From: Micromonospora lupini str. Lupac 08 | Lineage (GTDB): Bacteria > Actinomycetota > Actinomycetes > Mycobacteriales > Micromonosporaceae | Reading direction: 5' to 3' | DNA length: 64,000 nt | Assembly: GCF_000297395.2 (NCBI RefSeq) | Contig: NZ_HF570108.1 | Coordinates: forward strand, 5,441,700 to 5,505,699 | Shown: piece by piece, positions 1-8,151 of the stretch | Position numbering within the stretch: the stretch's first letter is position 1 | How the letters are laid out: each line of letters starts with the position of its first letter | The notes under the pieces: generated by a model | Database searches by the model: none | Seen by the model: the letters and a program-made list of their open reading frames with translations, nothing else | What the model was told of the DNA's origin: nothing | Position numbers and translations under genes: made by a program

Positions 1-1
1 G

Positions 2-1144
2 GCCCGTGCGCGGCTGCTCAGCCTGCGCGCGGTAGCCTCGCGGATCCTCGGCGACCTCGACGACGCGTTGGCCGACGGCCGGCTCGCCCTCACCTACGCC
101 GAAGCCACCGGCGAGCTGCGTCGGACCGCTCTGGCCCAGGCCCGGCTGGCTCACGTCCTGCGCTGGCGGGGCGACTACGCCGAGGCCGACCAGCTCTTCG
201 CCGAGGCCAACTCGATCGAGCTGCCCGACCGGCTGCGGGCCGCACTGCACGAGCACGCCGGGCGGTGCTGCTATGACCAGGGCCGGCTGATGGAGGCCTG
301 TCACCACTTCGAGCGGGCGCTCGACCTGCGCGGGGCCGGCGACGCCGAACTGCTGGACCGGGTCCGGGTAGCCCTCGACGCGGTGACGGCGCGGGCATCG
401 GCGGATGGCTTCGGGGCGTACCCCCGGGGTCGGGACGAGGTGCTCGACCGTGACCGGCCCCCGCAGCCGGACCGGGACGGACCGCTGTGGGGTTACACCG
501 ACCACGCCGGCGACCAGGTCATTCCCGCCCGGTACGCCGAGGCGCAGCCCTTCCACGACGGGCTGGCCTGGGTCCGGCGGCCGGACACCGACCGGTGGTC
601 CCTGATCAACCTGCTGGGTACGACGGTGATCCCGCCCTCGTTCCGGGCGGTGCGCCCGTTCAGCGACGGCCTGGCCTGGGTGGTCACCGACGGCGGGTGG
701 ACGGCGATCGACCCGACCGGCGCGGTGCAGGTTCCGCCCAACTTCGCCGACGTGCGGCCGTTCCGCCGGGGGCTGGCCGCGGTGAAGCGCGAGGGGTGGG
801 GGGCGGTCGACCGGACCGGCCGGATCGTGGTGCCGACCCGGTACCACGGCTTCGTCACCGAGCTGACCGAGGGAGGGCCGGTCGACGGCTTCACCGACGA
901 GGGTCTCGTGGTCGTCGACGTGGCCGGACGGCGCGGTGTGGTGGACCGGACCGGTGCGGTGCTGGTGCCGCCGTCGTACCCGATGGTGGTCATCCACCCG
1001 GTGGCGTTCCTCGTGGGCAGCGGCGGCCGGTGGGGCGCGCTGGACCGGCGGGGTGAGCCGCTTATCGACCCGGTGCACCCCGATCGCGCGACGGTGCTGG
1101 AGGAGATCGACCGGCTGCTGACCGACGCCAACCCGGTGCTCTGA
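2..1144 (+). CDS. WG-repeat protein with N-terminal TPR-like region (5' truncated)
   Basis: The frame is open from the first bases of the window, so the N-terminus lies outside it; the first internal start-like codon is the TTG at 68. The first ~120 visible residues are Ala/Arg/Leu-rich helical repeats of TPR character (GDYAEADQLFAEAN, GRLMEACHHFERALDL). From about residue 160 there are five or six WG-type beta repeats of the form G-W-x-x-(I/V)-D-x-x-G-x-x-V-(I/V)-P (for example WGYTDHAGDQVIPARY, WGAVDRTGRIVVPTRY). WG repeats are a structural fold usually linked to protein contacts or cell-surface roles, so no enzymatic function can be assigned. It ends 44 bp before the aldo/keto reductase. 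Confidence is high for the family and low for the role. Confidence 0.8.
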   Translation, partial: ARARLLSLRAVASRILGDLDDALADGRLALTYAEATGELRRTALAQARLAHVLRWRGDYAEADQLFAEANSIELPDRLRAALHEHAGRCCYDQGRLMEACHHFERALDLRGAGDAELLDRVRVALDAVTARASADGFGAYPRGRDEVLDRDRPPQPDRDGPLWGYTDHAGDQVIPARYAEAQPFHDGLAWVRRPDTDRWSLINLLGTTVIPPSFRAVRPFSDGLAWVVTDGGWTAIDPTGAVQVPPNFADVRPFRRGLAAVKREGWGAVDRTGRIVVPTRYHGFVTELTEGGPVDGFTDEGLVVVDVAGRRGVVDRTGAVLVPPSYPMVVIHPVAFLVGSGGRWGALDRRGEPLIDPVHPDRATVLEEIDRLLTDANPVL

Positions 1145-1176
1145 GTCGCCGCTCGGCGATCGTGATCCACCGGAGT

Positions 1177-1182
1177 TAGGGT
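1177..1182 (+). promoter_or_regulatory. -10 element for a probable leaderless transcript of the 1189 gene
   Basis: TAGGGT lies six bases before the ATG at 1189 and no Shine-Dalgarno sequence is visible. Initiation 6-7 nt after the hexamer would place the transcript start on the ATG. This is inferred from sequence only. Confidence 0.45.
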
Positions 1183-1188
1183 CGGGGC

Positions 1189-2187
1189 ATGGAATTCCGA
1201 CACCTGGGCCGTTCCGGCCTGATGGTCAGCGAGATCTCGTACGGCAACTGGATCACCCACGGTTCACAGGTCGAGGAGGACGCGGCGAACGCCTGCGTCC
1301 GGGCCGCCCTCGACGCGGGGATCACCACCTTCGACACCGCCGACGTGTACGCCGGCACCCGGGCCGAGGACGTACTCGGCCGGGCGCTGCAGAACGAGCG
1401 TCGCGAGGGCCTGGAGATCTTCACCAAGGTCTACTGGCCCACCGGGCCGGGTCGCAACGACCGCGGCCTGTCCCGCAAGCACATCATGGAGTCGATCAAC
1501 GGCTCTCTGCGCCGGCTGCGCACCGACTACGTGGACCTCTACCAGGCCCACCGGTACGACTACAGCACGCCGCTTGAGGAGACGATGGAGGCGTTCGCCG
1601 ACGTCGTGCACTCCGGCAAGGCGCACTACATCGGCGTCTCCGAGTGGACCGCCGAGCAGCTGCGGGCCGCCCACCCGCTCGCCCGTGAGCTGCACGTCCC
1701 GCTGGTCTCCAACCAACCCCAGTACTCGATGCTGTGGCGGGTCATCGAGACCGAGGTCGTACCGGCCAGCGAGGAGCTGGGCATCGGCCAGATCGTCTGG
1801 TCGCCGATGGCCCAGGGCGTGCTCTCCGGCAAGTACCTGCCGGGGCAGCCGCCGCCGGCCGGTTCCCGCGCCACCGACGAGAAGTCGGGCGCGAACTTCA
1901 TCTCCCGGTTCATGAACGACGACGTCCTGACCCGGGTGCAGCAGCTCAAGCCGCTCGCCGAGCAGGCCGGGCTGAGCATGGCCCAGCTGGCCGTGGCGTG
2001 GGTCCTGCAGAACCCGAACGTCTCGTCGGCGATCATCGGCGCGTCCCGCCCCGAGCAGGTGCACGACAACGTGAAGGCGGCCGGGGTGAAGCTCGACGCC
2101 GAGCTGCTCAAGGCCATCGACGAGATCGTCGAGCCGGTCACCGAGCGAGACCCGGCGAAGACCGAGTCCCCCGCCGAGCGTCCCTGA
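1189..2187 (+). CDS. Aldo/keto reductase (KCNAB/YghZ-like)
   Basis: This is an NADPH-dependent carbonyl reductase of the aldo/keto reductase superfamily, 332 aa, the normal length. The catalytic tetrad is complete: D49 and Y54 in FDTADVYAG, K80 in FTKVY and H121 in YQAHRYD. The C-terminal segment SAIIGASRPEQVHDN is the NADPH-binding motif of the group related to the potassium-channel beta subunit. The start at 1189 gives the canonical MEFRHLGRSGLMVSE opening. It is monocistronic, and the downstream gene is convergent. The physiological substrate cannot be told from sequence. Confidence 0.93.
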   Translation: MEFRHLGRSGLMVSEISYGNWITHGSQVEEDAANACVRAALDAGITTFDTADVYAGTRAEDVLGRALQNERREGLEIFTKVYWPTGPGRNDRGLSRKHIMESINGSLRRLRTDYVDLYQAHRYDYSTPLEETMEAFADVVHSGKAHYIGVSEWTAEQLRAAHPLARELHVPLVSNQPQYSMLWRVIETEVVPASEELGIGQIVWSPMAQGVLSGKYLPGQPPPAGSRATDEKSGANFISRFMNDDVLTRVQQLKPLAEQAGLSMAQLAVAWVLQNPNVSSAIIGASRPEQVHDNVKAAGVKLDAELLKAIDEIVEPVTERDPAKTESPAERP

Positions 2188-2250
2188 CGCGGCTCCGGTC
2201 CGGTCGGCGCGAGGGTTCTCGCGTCGACCGGACCGGAAAGCTCAGCCCGG

Positions 2251-3048
2251 TCAGCTCTTCCAGAAGCGAATCAGGTCCAGGCCTGCGGCGTACAGCCACG
2301 ACGGCAGGCCCAGCAGGTCACCGACGGCGAAGACCGCGTCGAAGAACCAGCCGCCGATGCGCGGGTTCCACAGCAGCGCGAAGAGCAGCAGGAAGCCGTA
2401 CGGGGCGAACAGGTCGTACATTTTGCGCCACTGCGGATTGAGCCACGGCTGGATCATGTTGCCGCCGTCCAGGCCGGGCACCGGCAGCAGGTTGAGCACG
2501 CTGGCGGTGAGCTGGAGGAAGGCGAGCAGCGCCACCCCGGCCCAGAACTCCACCGGGCCGTCCGAGGACGTGCCGAGTCGCACCGCCGCCACGAGCAGCA
2601 ACGTGAACAGCACGTTTGTCGCCGGGCCGGCGAGGCTGACCAGGGTGTGCCGCAGCCGCCCCGGAATGGCGTGCCGGTCCACCCACACCGCGCCGCCGGG
2701 CAGGCCGATGCCGCCGAGCAGCACCACCACCACCGGCAGCACGATCGACAACAGCGGGTGGGTGTACTTGAACGGGTTGAGCGTCAGGTAACCACGATGG
2801 GCGATGTTCCGGTCACCGGCCCGGTAGGCCACCACCGCGTGCGCGTACTCGTGCAGGCAGAGCGACACCAGCCAGCCGGAGACCACGAACAGGAACACGT
2901 CGAAGCGGACGCTGCCGTAGCCGTTCCAGGCCAGCACCCCGCTGACCGCGAAGAGCGCGACCAGGCCGAGGAAGACCGGGCTGGGCCGGAACGCCGCCTT
3001 GGGCACGCCGAGCACCAGCCCGTCGGCACCCGGCCGGTCGTACGCCAT
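2251..3048 (-). CDS. Site-2-type zinc metalloprotease (peptidase M50 family)
   Basis: This is a polytopic membrane protease of about 265 aa. The zinc-binding HExxH motif is seen as HEYAHAVVAYRAGD near residue 68, within a hydrophobic segment. The third-ligand motif of the family is seen as NLLPVPGLDGGNMI near residue 190. Five or six hydrophobic segments are evident. The ATG at 3048 overlaps the TGA of the small upstream gene (TGATG); a GTG one codon earlier (3051) is an equally usable start. The overlap implies translational coupling. M50 proteins cleave membrane-embedded substrates; the target is unknown here. No PDZ domain is present. Confidence 0.88.
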   Translation of the reverse strand: MAYDRPGADGLVLGVPKAAFRPSPVFLGLVALFAVSGVLAWNGYGSVRFDVFLFVVSGWLVSLCLHEYAHAVVAYRAGDRNIAHRGYLTLNPFKYTHPLLSIVLPVVVVLLGGIGLPGGAVWVDRHAIPGRLRHTLVSLAGPATNVLFTLLLVAAVRLGTSSDGPVEFWAGVALLAFLQLTASVLNLLPVPGLDGGNMIQPWLNPQWRKMYDLFAPYGFLLLFALLWNPRIGGWFFDAVFAVGDLLGLPSWLYAAGLDLIRFWKS

Positions 3049-3248
3049 CACTCGGCCGTGGGCAGCAGGCTCATCCGGTAATCCACCCGGTCGTCCTCGA
3101 CGAGTGCGACCGAGGTGACGCCGGACGCCGCGAGCTCACGCCAGGTCTGACCGATCCAGGATTCGGCGTCGGCCTGGCTGCCGAACGACTCCGCCGGGCC
3201 CTCGACCGTCTGACCGTCCGTGCCCTCGTACCGCCAGCTCCACGCCAT
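3048..3248 (-). CDS. Small hypothetical protein coupled to the M50 protease
   Basis: A 66-aa protein opens MAWSWRYEGTDGQTVEGP and contains FGSQADAESWIGQTWREL. I chose the ATG at 3248 because GGGGAG lies about 8 nt upstream, whereas the longer open frame upstream is low-complexity and lacks a ribosome site. Its TGA overlaps the start of the M50 protease by one base, so the two form an operon. It has no signal peptide or membrane segment. Similar small acidic proteins are common in actinobacteria, but I know of no assigned function. Confidence 0.7.
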   Translation of the reverse strand: MAWSWRYEGTDGQTVEGPAESFGSQADAESWIGQTWRELAASGVTSVALVEDDRVDYRMSLLPTAE

Positions 3249-3393
3249 GCCGCGTCTCCCCTCGCCGCTGAAGTCCCCGTGGGACGAACCCCCGCCAGCG
3301 TAGTCGGCCCGGCGCGCAACGGCCGCTCGCTCGCCCCCGCGGCAACCCACGGGTTGATCAATCCAGGTCGGTGCGGGCCGGTACGGTGGCTCG

Positions 3394-5189
3394 GTGCTGA
3401 CTCGGGGAGTGCTGCTCGACGACCGGTACCGGCTGGGCGATCGGGTGGCGACGGGCGGGATGGGCGCGGTCTGGCGCGGCACCGACGTGCTGTTGGAGCG
3501 CGAGGTGGCGGTGAAGGTGCTGCTGCCGTCGCTTGTCGCCGACGCCGAGTTCACCGCCCGCTTCCGCGCCGAGGCGCGGATGCTCGCGGCGTTGCGGCAC
3601 CCCGGCGTGGTCGCGGTGCACGACGTCGGGCAGGCGGCGCTCGCCGACGGCAGCCGGGTCGACTACCTGGTGATGGAGTACGTCGAGGGCGAGCCGTTGT
3701 CGGCCCGCGTCCGCACGGCGGGTCGATTGGATGCGGCCACCACCATGTCGGTGCTGGCGCAGGCGGCCGACGCCCTGCACACCGCCCACCTCGCCGGCAT
3801 CGTGCACCGGGACGTGAAGCCCGGCAACCTGCTGGTCAAGGCCGACGGTCGGGTGGTGCTCGTCGACTTCGGTATCGCCCGGTCCCGCAGCATGGCCGGG
3901 CTGACCGCCGCGAACATGGTGCTCGGCACCGCCGCGTACATGTCTCCCGAGCAGGCCACCGGCCAGCCGGTCGCCGCCGCCACGGACGTCTACGCCCTCG
4001 GGGCGGTGGCGTACTTCTGCCTGGCAGGGCAGCCACCGTTCGACGGCGACAACCCGCTCGCGGTGGCGTTGCGGCATGCCCAGGACGAGCCGGCCCCGCT
4101 GCCGCCGGATACGCCGCCGGCAGTGGTGGCGGTGATCGCGCGGGCGATGGCCAAGCGGCCGGCGGACCGGTACGCCAGCGCCGCTGAGCTGGCCGCTGCC
4201 GCCGCTGATGCCCGCGACGCGACCCTGGCCAGCATCCCGCCCGCCGCCCGCCCTCCGTGGGCGGTGGCCGCACCCGCCCCGCCCGTGGTGGGCGCCACCC
4301 CGGCCGTCGCGCCGCCGGTCCCGCCCGTTCCGAGCCCCACACCGTCCGTGCCGACCCGCGCGCCGACGCCGCAGCCGGTCGGGGCCACGGACCCGACCCT
4401 GCCACCGGCCTTCCGGGCCGGGCTGGCCCCGATCCGGACCGAGACCGGGCCGACCCGCGAGGATTCGTTGCCGACGTCGTCCCGGCGGCGACGTGGGCCG
4501 CTGCTGGTCGGGGTGGGCGCGATCATTCTGATCGCGCTGGTCGGCGGGGCCGTGGCGGCGTTGCGACCGGACGCCGGGCCGGGCAGGACGACCGGTCCGG
4601 CGGCGCTGGCGGGTGAATCGACGTCGGGCGCCGGCGTCGCGCCCCGACCGCCGACAACACCACCCCGGGACCCCGGGCCAGTGGCACGCCGAGCGCCGAC
4701 CGGACCGGGACCGCCACACCGACCGGCGGCGACCGATCGGGTACGCCCGCCAGCGGCAGCCCGGCCATCCGCAGCGCGGCACCGGGGACGACGCCGACCA
4801 GGGCGGCCAGTGGCAGACCGACGTCCAGTGGCAGCCCGGCGGGTCGGTCCAACCCGTACACGGCGGTGCAGGCGTGCGGCAGCGGCTACCAGGTGATCGA
4901 CTCGGCGACGCTCACCGACGGTGGCGGCCGCCGTCAGGGCCGCGTCTACCTGCTCTACCACGCGGGCAACGGCAACAACTGCGTGGTCACCCTCAAGGAC
5001 ACCGCGGTCGGGGTCAGGACGGCGGTGTCGGCGTACCTGGAGGTGCAGGGACGGGCCCGCAGCACCGACAGCGGGTCGTTCGACTACTACGCGGGGCCGG
5101 TGCGGGCCTCCGCCGCCGGCGCGTGCGTGAAGTGGGGCGGCGCCACCGGCGGGGTCAGCTACGGCAGCGGGTTCGAACACTGCGACTGA
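3394..5189 (+). CDS. Receptor-type Ser/Thr protein kinase, frame disrupted before the sensor domain
   Basis: The N-terminal PknB-type kinase domain (residues 1-270) is complete: glycine loop ATGGMGAVWRG, K41 in VAVKVL, catalytic D140 in HRDVKPGN, D158 in DFG, and GTAAYMSPEQ. A Pro/Ala-rich juxtamembrane linker follows, then one membrane segment (about residues 368-392, LLVGVGAIILIALVGGAVAA). The starting frame then runs to a stop at 4896 with atypical Arg/Pro codons. From about 4645 the frame one base back gives a normal Ser/Thr/Pro linker and a 95-aa extracellular domain with four cysteines, ending at 5189. A single missing base restores one product of about 598 aa. The GTG start at 3394 has only a weak ribosome site. 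It is either a true frameshift or a sequence error. Confidence 0.8.
4642..4645 (+). other. Probable frameshift site in the kinase gene (C4 run)
   Basis: Third-position GC bias is strong in the starting frame up to about 4640 and then moves to the frame one base back. The CCCC run here is the simplest place for a lost C: with five C's the text reads VAPPTADNTTPG and stays open to 5189. The exact position could be anywhere between about 4635 and 4680. Confidence 0.6.
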
Positions 5190-5312
5190 CCGTGCCGGCG
5201 ATGCCGGCCGGAGCGGTGCGGGGATCCGGACGCTTGCCGGCAATGGACGCGGATCGGACTTTCGATCGTCGTCGGGGCTGGGGCGACGTGCCCAACCCCG
5301 AAGGATGCGAAC

Positions 5313-5318
5313 TAAGGT
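5313..5318 (+). promoter_or_regulatory. -10 element for the cobU-cobT gene, probably leaderless
   Basis: TAAGGT lies six bases before the ATG at 5325, with no Shine-Dalgarno sequence. The preceding intergenic stretch (5190-5312) shows no cobalamin riboswitch motifs. Confidence 0.45.
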
Positions 5319-5324
5319 ACGGAC

Positions 5325-7322
5325 ATGTCCGTTGACGGGTGGAACACGGTCCTGGTGCTCGGCGGTATCCGGTCCGGCAAGTCCGAGTTCGCCGAGTCCC
5401 TGGTCGCCGACGCGCCGGTGGTCCGTTACATCGCCACCGCGCCCGAGGGCGACCCGGAGGACACCGAGTGGGCGACCCGGCTGGCGACGCACCGCGCCCG
5501 ACGACCGGGCAGCTGGACCACCGAGGAGACCGCCGACGAGCCGCGCCGACTGGCGGACGTGCTCGAATCCGCCGAGCCCAACGAGACGCTTCTCGTGGAC
5601 GACCTGGGCGGCTGGGTGACGGTGCTGCTCGACCCGGACCACCAGCCCGCCGACGACGTGGCGACGATCGCCGAGCTGGCCGAGGCGATCCGCACCTGCT
5701 CGGCGCGGGTCGTGGTGGTCAGCCCCGAGGTGGGGCTGTCGCTGGTGCCGACCACCCCGCTGGGCCGGGCGTTCACCGACGCGCTCGGCGCGGCCAACCG
5801 CGCGGTCGCCGACGCCTGCGACGCAGTGGTGCTGGTGGTCGCCGGTCAGCCGGCCTGGCTGAAGCCGACCGCCGCCCTCGCCGCCGCCCCGACCGTGAGC
5901 GCGTCGGCGAGGTCCGTGCCGCCGACCGCGAGCCAGGCCGCCGCCCAGGACGCGAGCCGGACCGACACGAGCCGGGCCGGCGCGGGCAGGGCCGGCACGA
6001 GCCTGGTCGACGCCGAGCCCACGCCCGAGGTGCAGCTCCCCGACGTACTGACCCACACCCCGCCGGTCGCTCCGAACCAGGAGCCGGGCAACCCCTGGGC
6101 CGCACCCACCATGGCGCTGCCGATGGTGGCCACCGGGCTGGTCATCCAGCCCGGCATGGAGCTGCCGATGCCCGACGACTACGCCGGCCCGCAGGCTGTC
6201 GACCGGCTGGCCACGTTGGACGTACCGGGTGCCGGGCTCGGCGTCCTGGACCGGGTGGTCGGCTTCGCCGCCGCCACCCAGGGCACGTCGACGCCTGTCG
6301 CCTGGGGTTCGGTGCGGGTGCTGCTGCTCAACGGCGACCACGCCGGTGGCGCGTCGGCCGGCACCGTCGCGGGCGAGTCGGCGCGTCGGGCCGCGCAGGC
6401 GCGCGCCGGGCGGGGCGCGCTGGCCCGGCTGGCTGCCGAGAGCGGCGCCAGCCTGCAGGTGGTGGACACCCCCGTCTCCGCCCCGATGGAGGCCCAGCCG
6501 GCGCTCTCCGGCGACCAGGTCGAGTCGGCGCTGCGCTACGGCTGGCGGCTGGCCGAGCAGGCGGCCGACGCGGGCGTACAACTGCTGGTCCTGGGGGCGT
6601 GCGGTGCCGGCACCGAGGCGGCAGCGGCGGCGGTGCTGGCGGCCACGGCCGGCGCGGAACCGCCGGCCGTGCTCGGCCGGGTGATCACCGATTCCGGTGA
6701 GATCGACGACGCGGCCTGGATGGTTCGCTGCGCGGCGGTGCGCGACGCGCTGCACCGCACCCGCCGCTCGCCGCGCGGCGCGAAGGACGTGCTGTCCGAG
6801 CTGGGCGGCGGCGATGTGGCGGTGGCCACCGGCGTGCTGCTGGGCGCGACGGCCCGCCGGGTGCCGGTGCTGCTGGACGGGCCGGTCGGGCTGGCCGCCG
6901 GGATGGTCAGCCGTGACCTCGCCGGGCAGGCCCGGCACTGGTGCCTGCTGGCCGACCACGGCGGGCACCCCGCGGTACGGCTGGCGGCCGACGTGCTCGG
7001 CCTGACGCCACTGCTCGACCTGCGGCTGGACCTCGGCGAGGGTGCCAACGCGCTTGTCGCGCTGCCGCTGCTGCGCTCGGTGCTGGCGCTGGCCGCCGCG
7101 CTGCCGGTCCACCCGTCGCTGGCCACCGACACCGACGCCGACCGGGCCGACGAGCCGCAGACCGACCCGGAGTACGCCGAACCTGACGAGGCCGAGGCCG
7201 AGCCGGCCTACACCGGGCCCGACTACACCGACCCGGACTTCGCCGAGCCGGAGCCGGCCGGACCGGGCCCCACCCGCACGGAGACGGACGAGCAGCCGGC
7301 GTCGGGCTGGCGTGCCGGCTGA
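5325..7322 (+). CDS. cobT: Fusion of cobinamide kinase/guanylyltransferase (CobU) and DMB phosphoribosyltransferase (CobT)
   Basis: A 665-aa protein carries two late cobalamin-assembly activities. Residues 1-190 are CobU/CobP: the P-loop GGIRSGKS (13-20), the RYIATAP strand, and a WTTEET segment. It would phosphorylate adenosylcobinamide and form AdoCbi-GDP. An Ala-rich linker (about 190-275) leads to a CobT domain (about 280-625) with GDHAGGASAG and, near its end, the LDLGEGANALVALPLL motif; E572 is the expected catalytic glutamate. CobT activates dimethylbenzimidazole as alpha-ribazole phosphate. The last 40 residues are an acidic Asp/Glu/Pro repeat tail. The stop overlaps the GTG start of cobS. 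Such fusions are known in some actinobacteria. Confidence 0.88.
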   Translation: MSVDGWNTVLVLGGIRSGKSEFAESLVADAPVVRYIATAPEGDPEDTEWATRLATHRARRPGSWTTEETADEPRRLADVLESAEPNETLLVDDLGGWVTVLLDPDHQPADDVATIAELAEAIRTCSARVVVVSPEVGLSLVPTTPLGRAFTDALGAANRAVADACDAVVLVVAGQPAWLKPTAALAAAPTVSASARSVPPTASQAAAQDASRTDTSRAGAGRAGTSLVDAEPTPEVQLPDVLTHTPPVAPNQEPGNPWAAPTMALPMVATGLVIQPGMELPMPDDYAGPQAVDRLATLDVPGAGLGVLDRVVGFAAATQGTSTPVAWGSVRVLLLNGDHAGGASAGTVAGESARRAAQARAGRGALARLAAESGASLQVVDTPVSAPMEAQPALSGDQVESALRYGWRLAEQAADAGVQLLVLGACGAGTEAAAAAVLAATAGAEPPAVLGRVITDSGEIDDAAWMVRCAAVRDALHRTRRSPRGAKDVLSELGGGDVAVATGVLLGATARRVPVLLDGPVGLAAGMVSRDLAGQARHWCLLADHGGHPAVRLAADVLGLTPLLDLRLDLGEGANALVALPLLRSVLALAAALPVHPSLATDTDADRADEPQTDPEYAEPDEAEAEPAYTGPDYTDPDFAEPEPAGPGPTRTETDEQPASGWRAG

Positions 7323-8085
7323 GTCGCGGTTCGTCGCGGGCGTCCGGCTGGCCGTCACCACCTTCAGCACGTTGCCGGTACGCGCCGGGCGGATCGACCG
7401 TCCGGTGGCGGGTACCGCGATGGCGCTCGCCCCGGCCGTCGGCGCGCTGCTCGGCGTGCTGCTGGGCGGCGTCCTGCTGCTCACCGGCACGCTCGCTCCC
7501 CCGCTTGTCGCCGCCGGCGTGACAGTGGGCGCGGCCGCCCTGCTGACCCGAGGGCTGCACCTGGACGGGCTTGCCGACACGGTGGACGCGCTCGGGTCGT
7601 ACCGGCGGGGCGCTGCCGCCCTGGAAATCATGAAGAAGCCGGACGTCGGGCCGTTCGGTGTCGTCGCCCTGTTCGTCGTACTCCTGGTGCAGGCGGCGGC
7701 GCTCGCCGAGCTGGCCGGCCGGTCCTGGCCCGCCGCCCTCGCGGCCGTGGTCGCGGCCACCGCCGCCGGACGGCTGGGCGTCACGGTGGCGTGCCGGCGG
7801 GGCGTGCCCGCCGCCCGGCCGGACGGGCTGGGAGCTATGGTGGCCGGCACGGTCGGCCCGGTGGCCGTGACCGTCGGCGCGGTCGCCGTCGCGCTGCTGG
7901 CGGTGCCCGCGGTGCCGGGCCGCCCGTGGCAGGGGCCGCTCGCCGTCGTCGCCGCGCTCGCCGTCGCGGTGCCGCTGCTGACCCACGTGGTACGCCGGCT
8001 CGGCGGGATCACCGGCGACGTGCTCGGCGCGACAGTCGAACTGGTCACCACGCTGGTCTACCTGGGTGTGGTGCTGTCCGCCTGA
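7312..8085 (+). CDS. cobS: Adenosylcobinamide-GDP ribazoletransferase (cobalamin synthase)
   Basis: CobS is the membrane enzyme that joins AdoCbi-GDP to alpha-ribazole to complete adenosylcobalamin. The 257-aa product shows the family motif RGLHLDGLADTVDALGSY (about residues 82-99) and several Ala/Val/Leu membrane helices. The start chosen is the GTG at 7312, which overlaps the end of the cobU-cobT frame by 11 bp and fits the usual CobS length. The frame extends further upstream, but only inside the preceding gene. The overlap puts the last three cobalamin steps in one translationally coupled pair. Confidence 0.88.
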   Translation: MPAESRFVAGVRLAVTTFSTLPVRAGRIDRPVAGTAMALAPAVGALLGVLLGGVLLLTGTLAPPLVAAGVTVGAAALLTRGLHLDGLADTVDALGSYRRGAAALEIMKKPDVGPFGVVALFVVLLVQAAALAELAGRSWPAALAAVVAATAAGRLGVTVACRRGVPAARPDGLGAMVAGTVGPVAVTVGAVAVALLAVPAVPGRPWQGPLAVVAALAVAVPLLTHVVRRLGGITGDVLGATVELVTTLVYLGVVLSA

Positions 8086-8151
8086 ACCCGGCACGGCGGG
8101 CCGGGTAGCGTTCGGCTCGACAGCACCGGCACGGCCACCGGGGGAACCCAC

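Noticed and set aside
5190-5324. Cobalamin riboswitch before cobU-cobT
   Set aside because: The conserved B12-box text is absent and a -10 box lies only six bases before the start codon, leaving no leader.
3990-8051. 1353-codon open frame on the minus strand
   Set aside because: It is the antisense shadow of the kinase, cobU-cobT and cobS genes. Its Arg/Ala/Ser/Pro composition is typical of high-GC shadows and no domain is visible.
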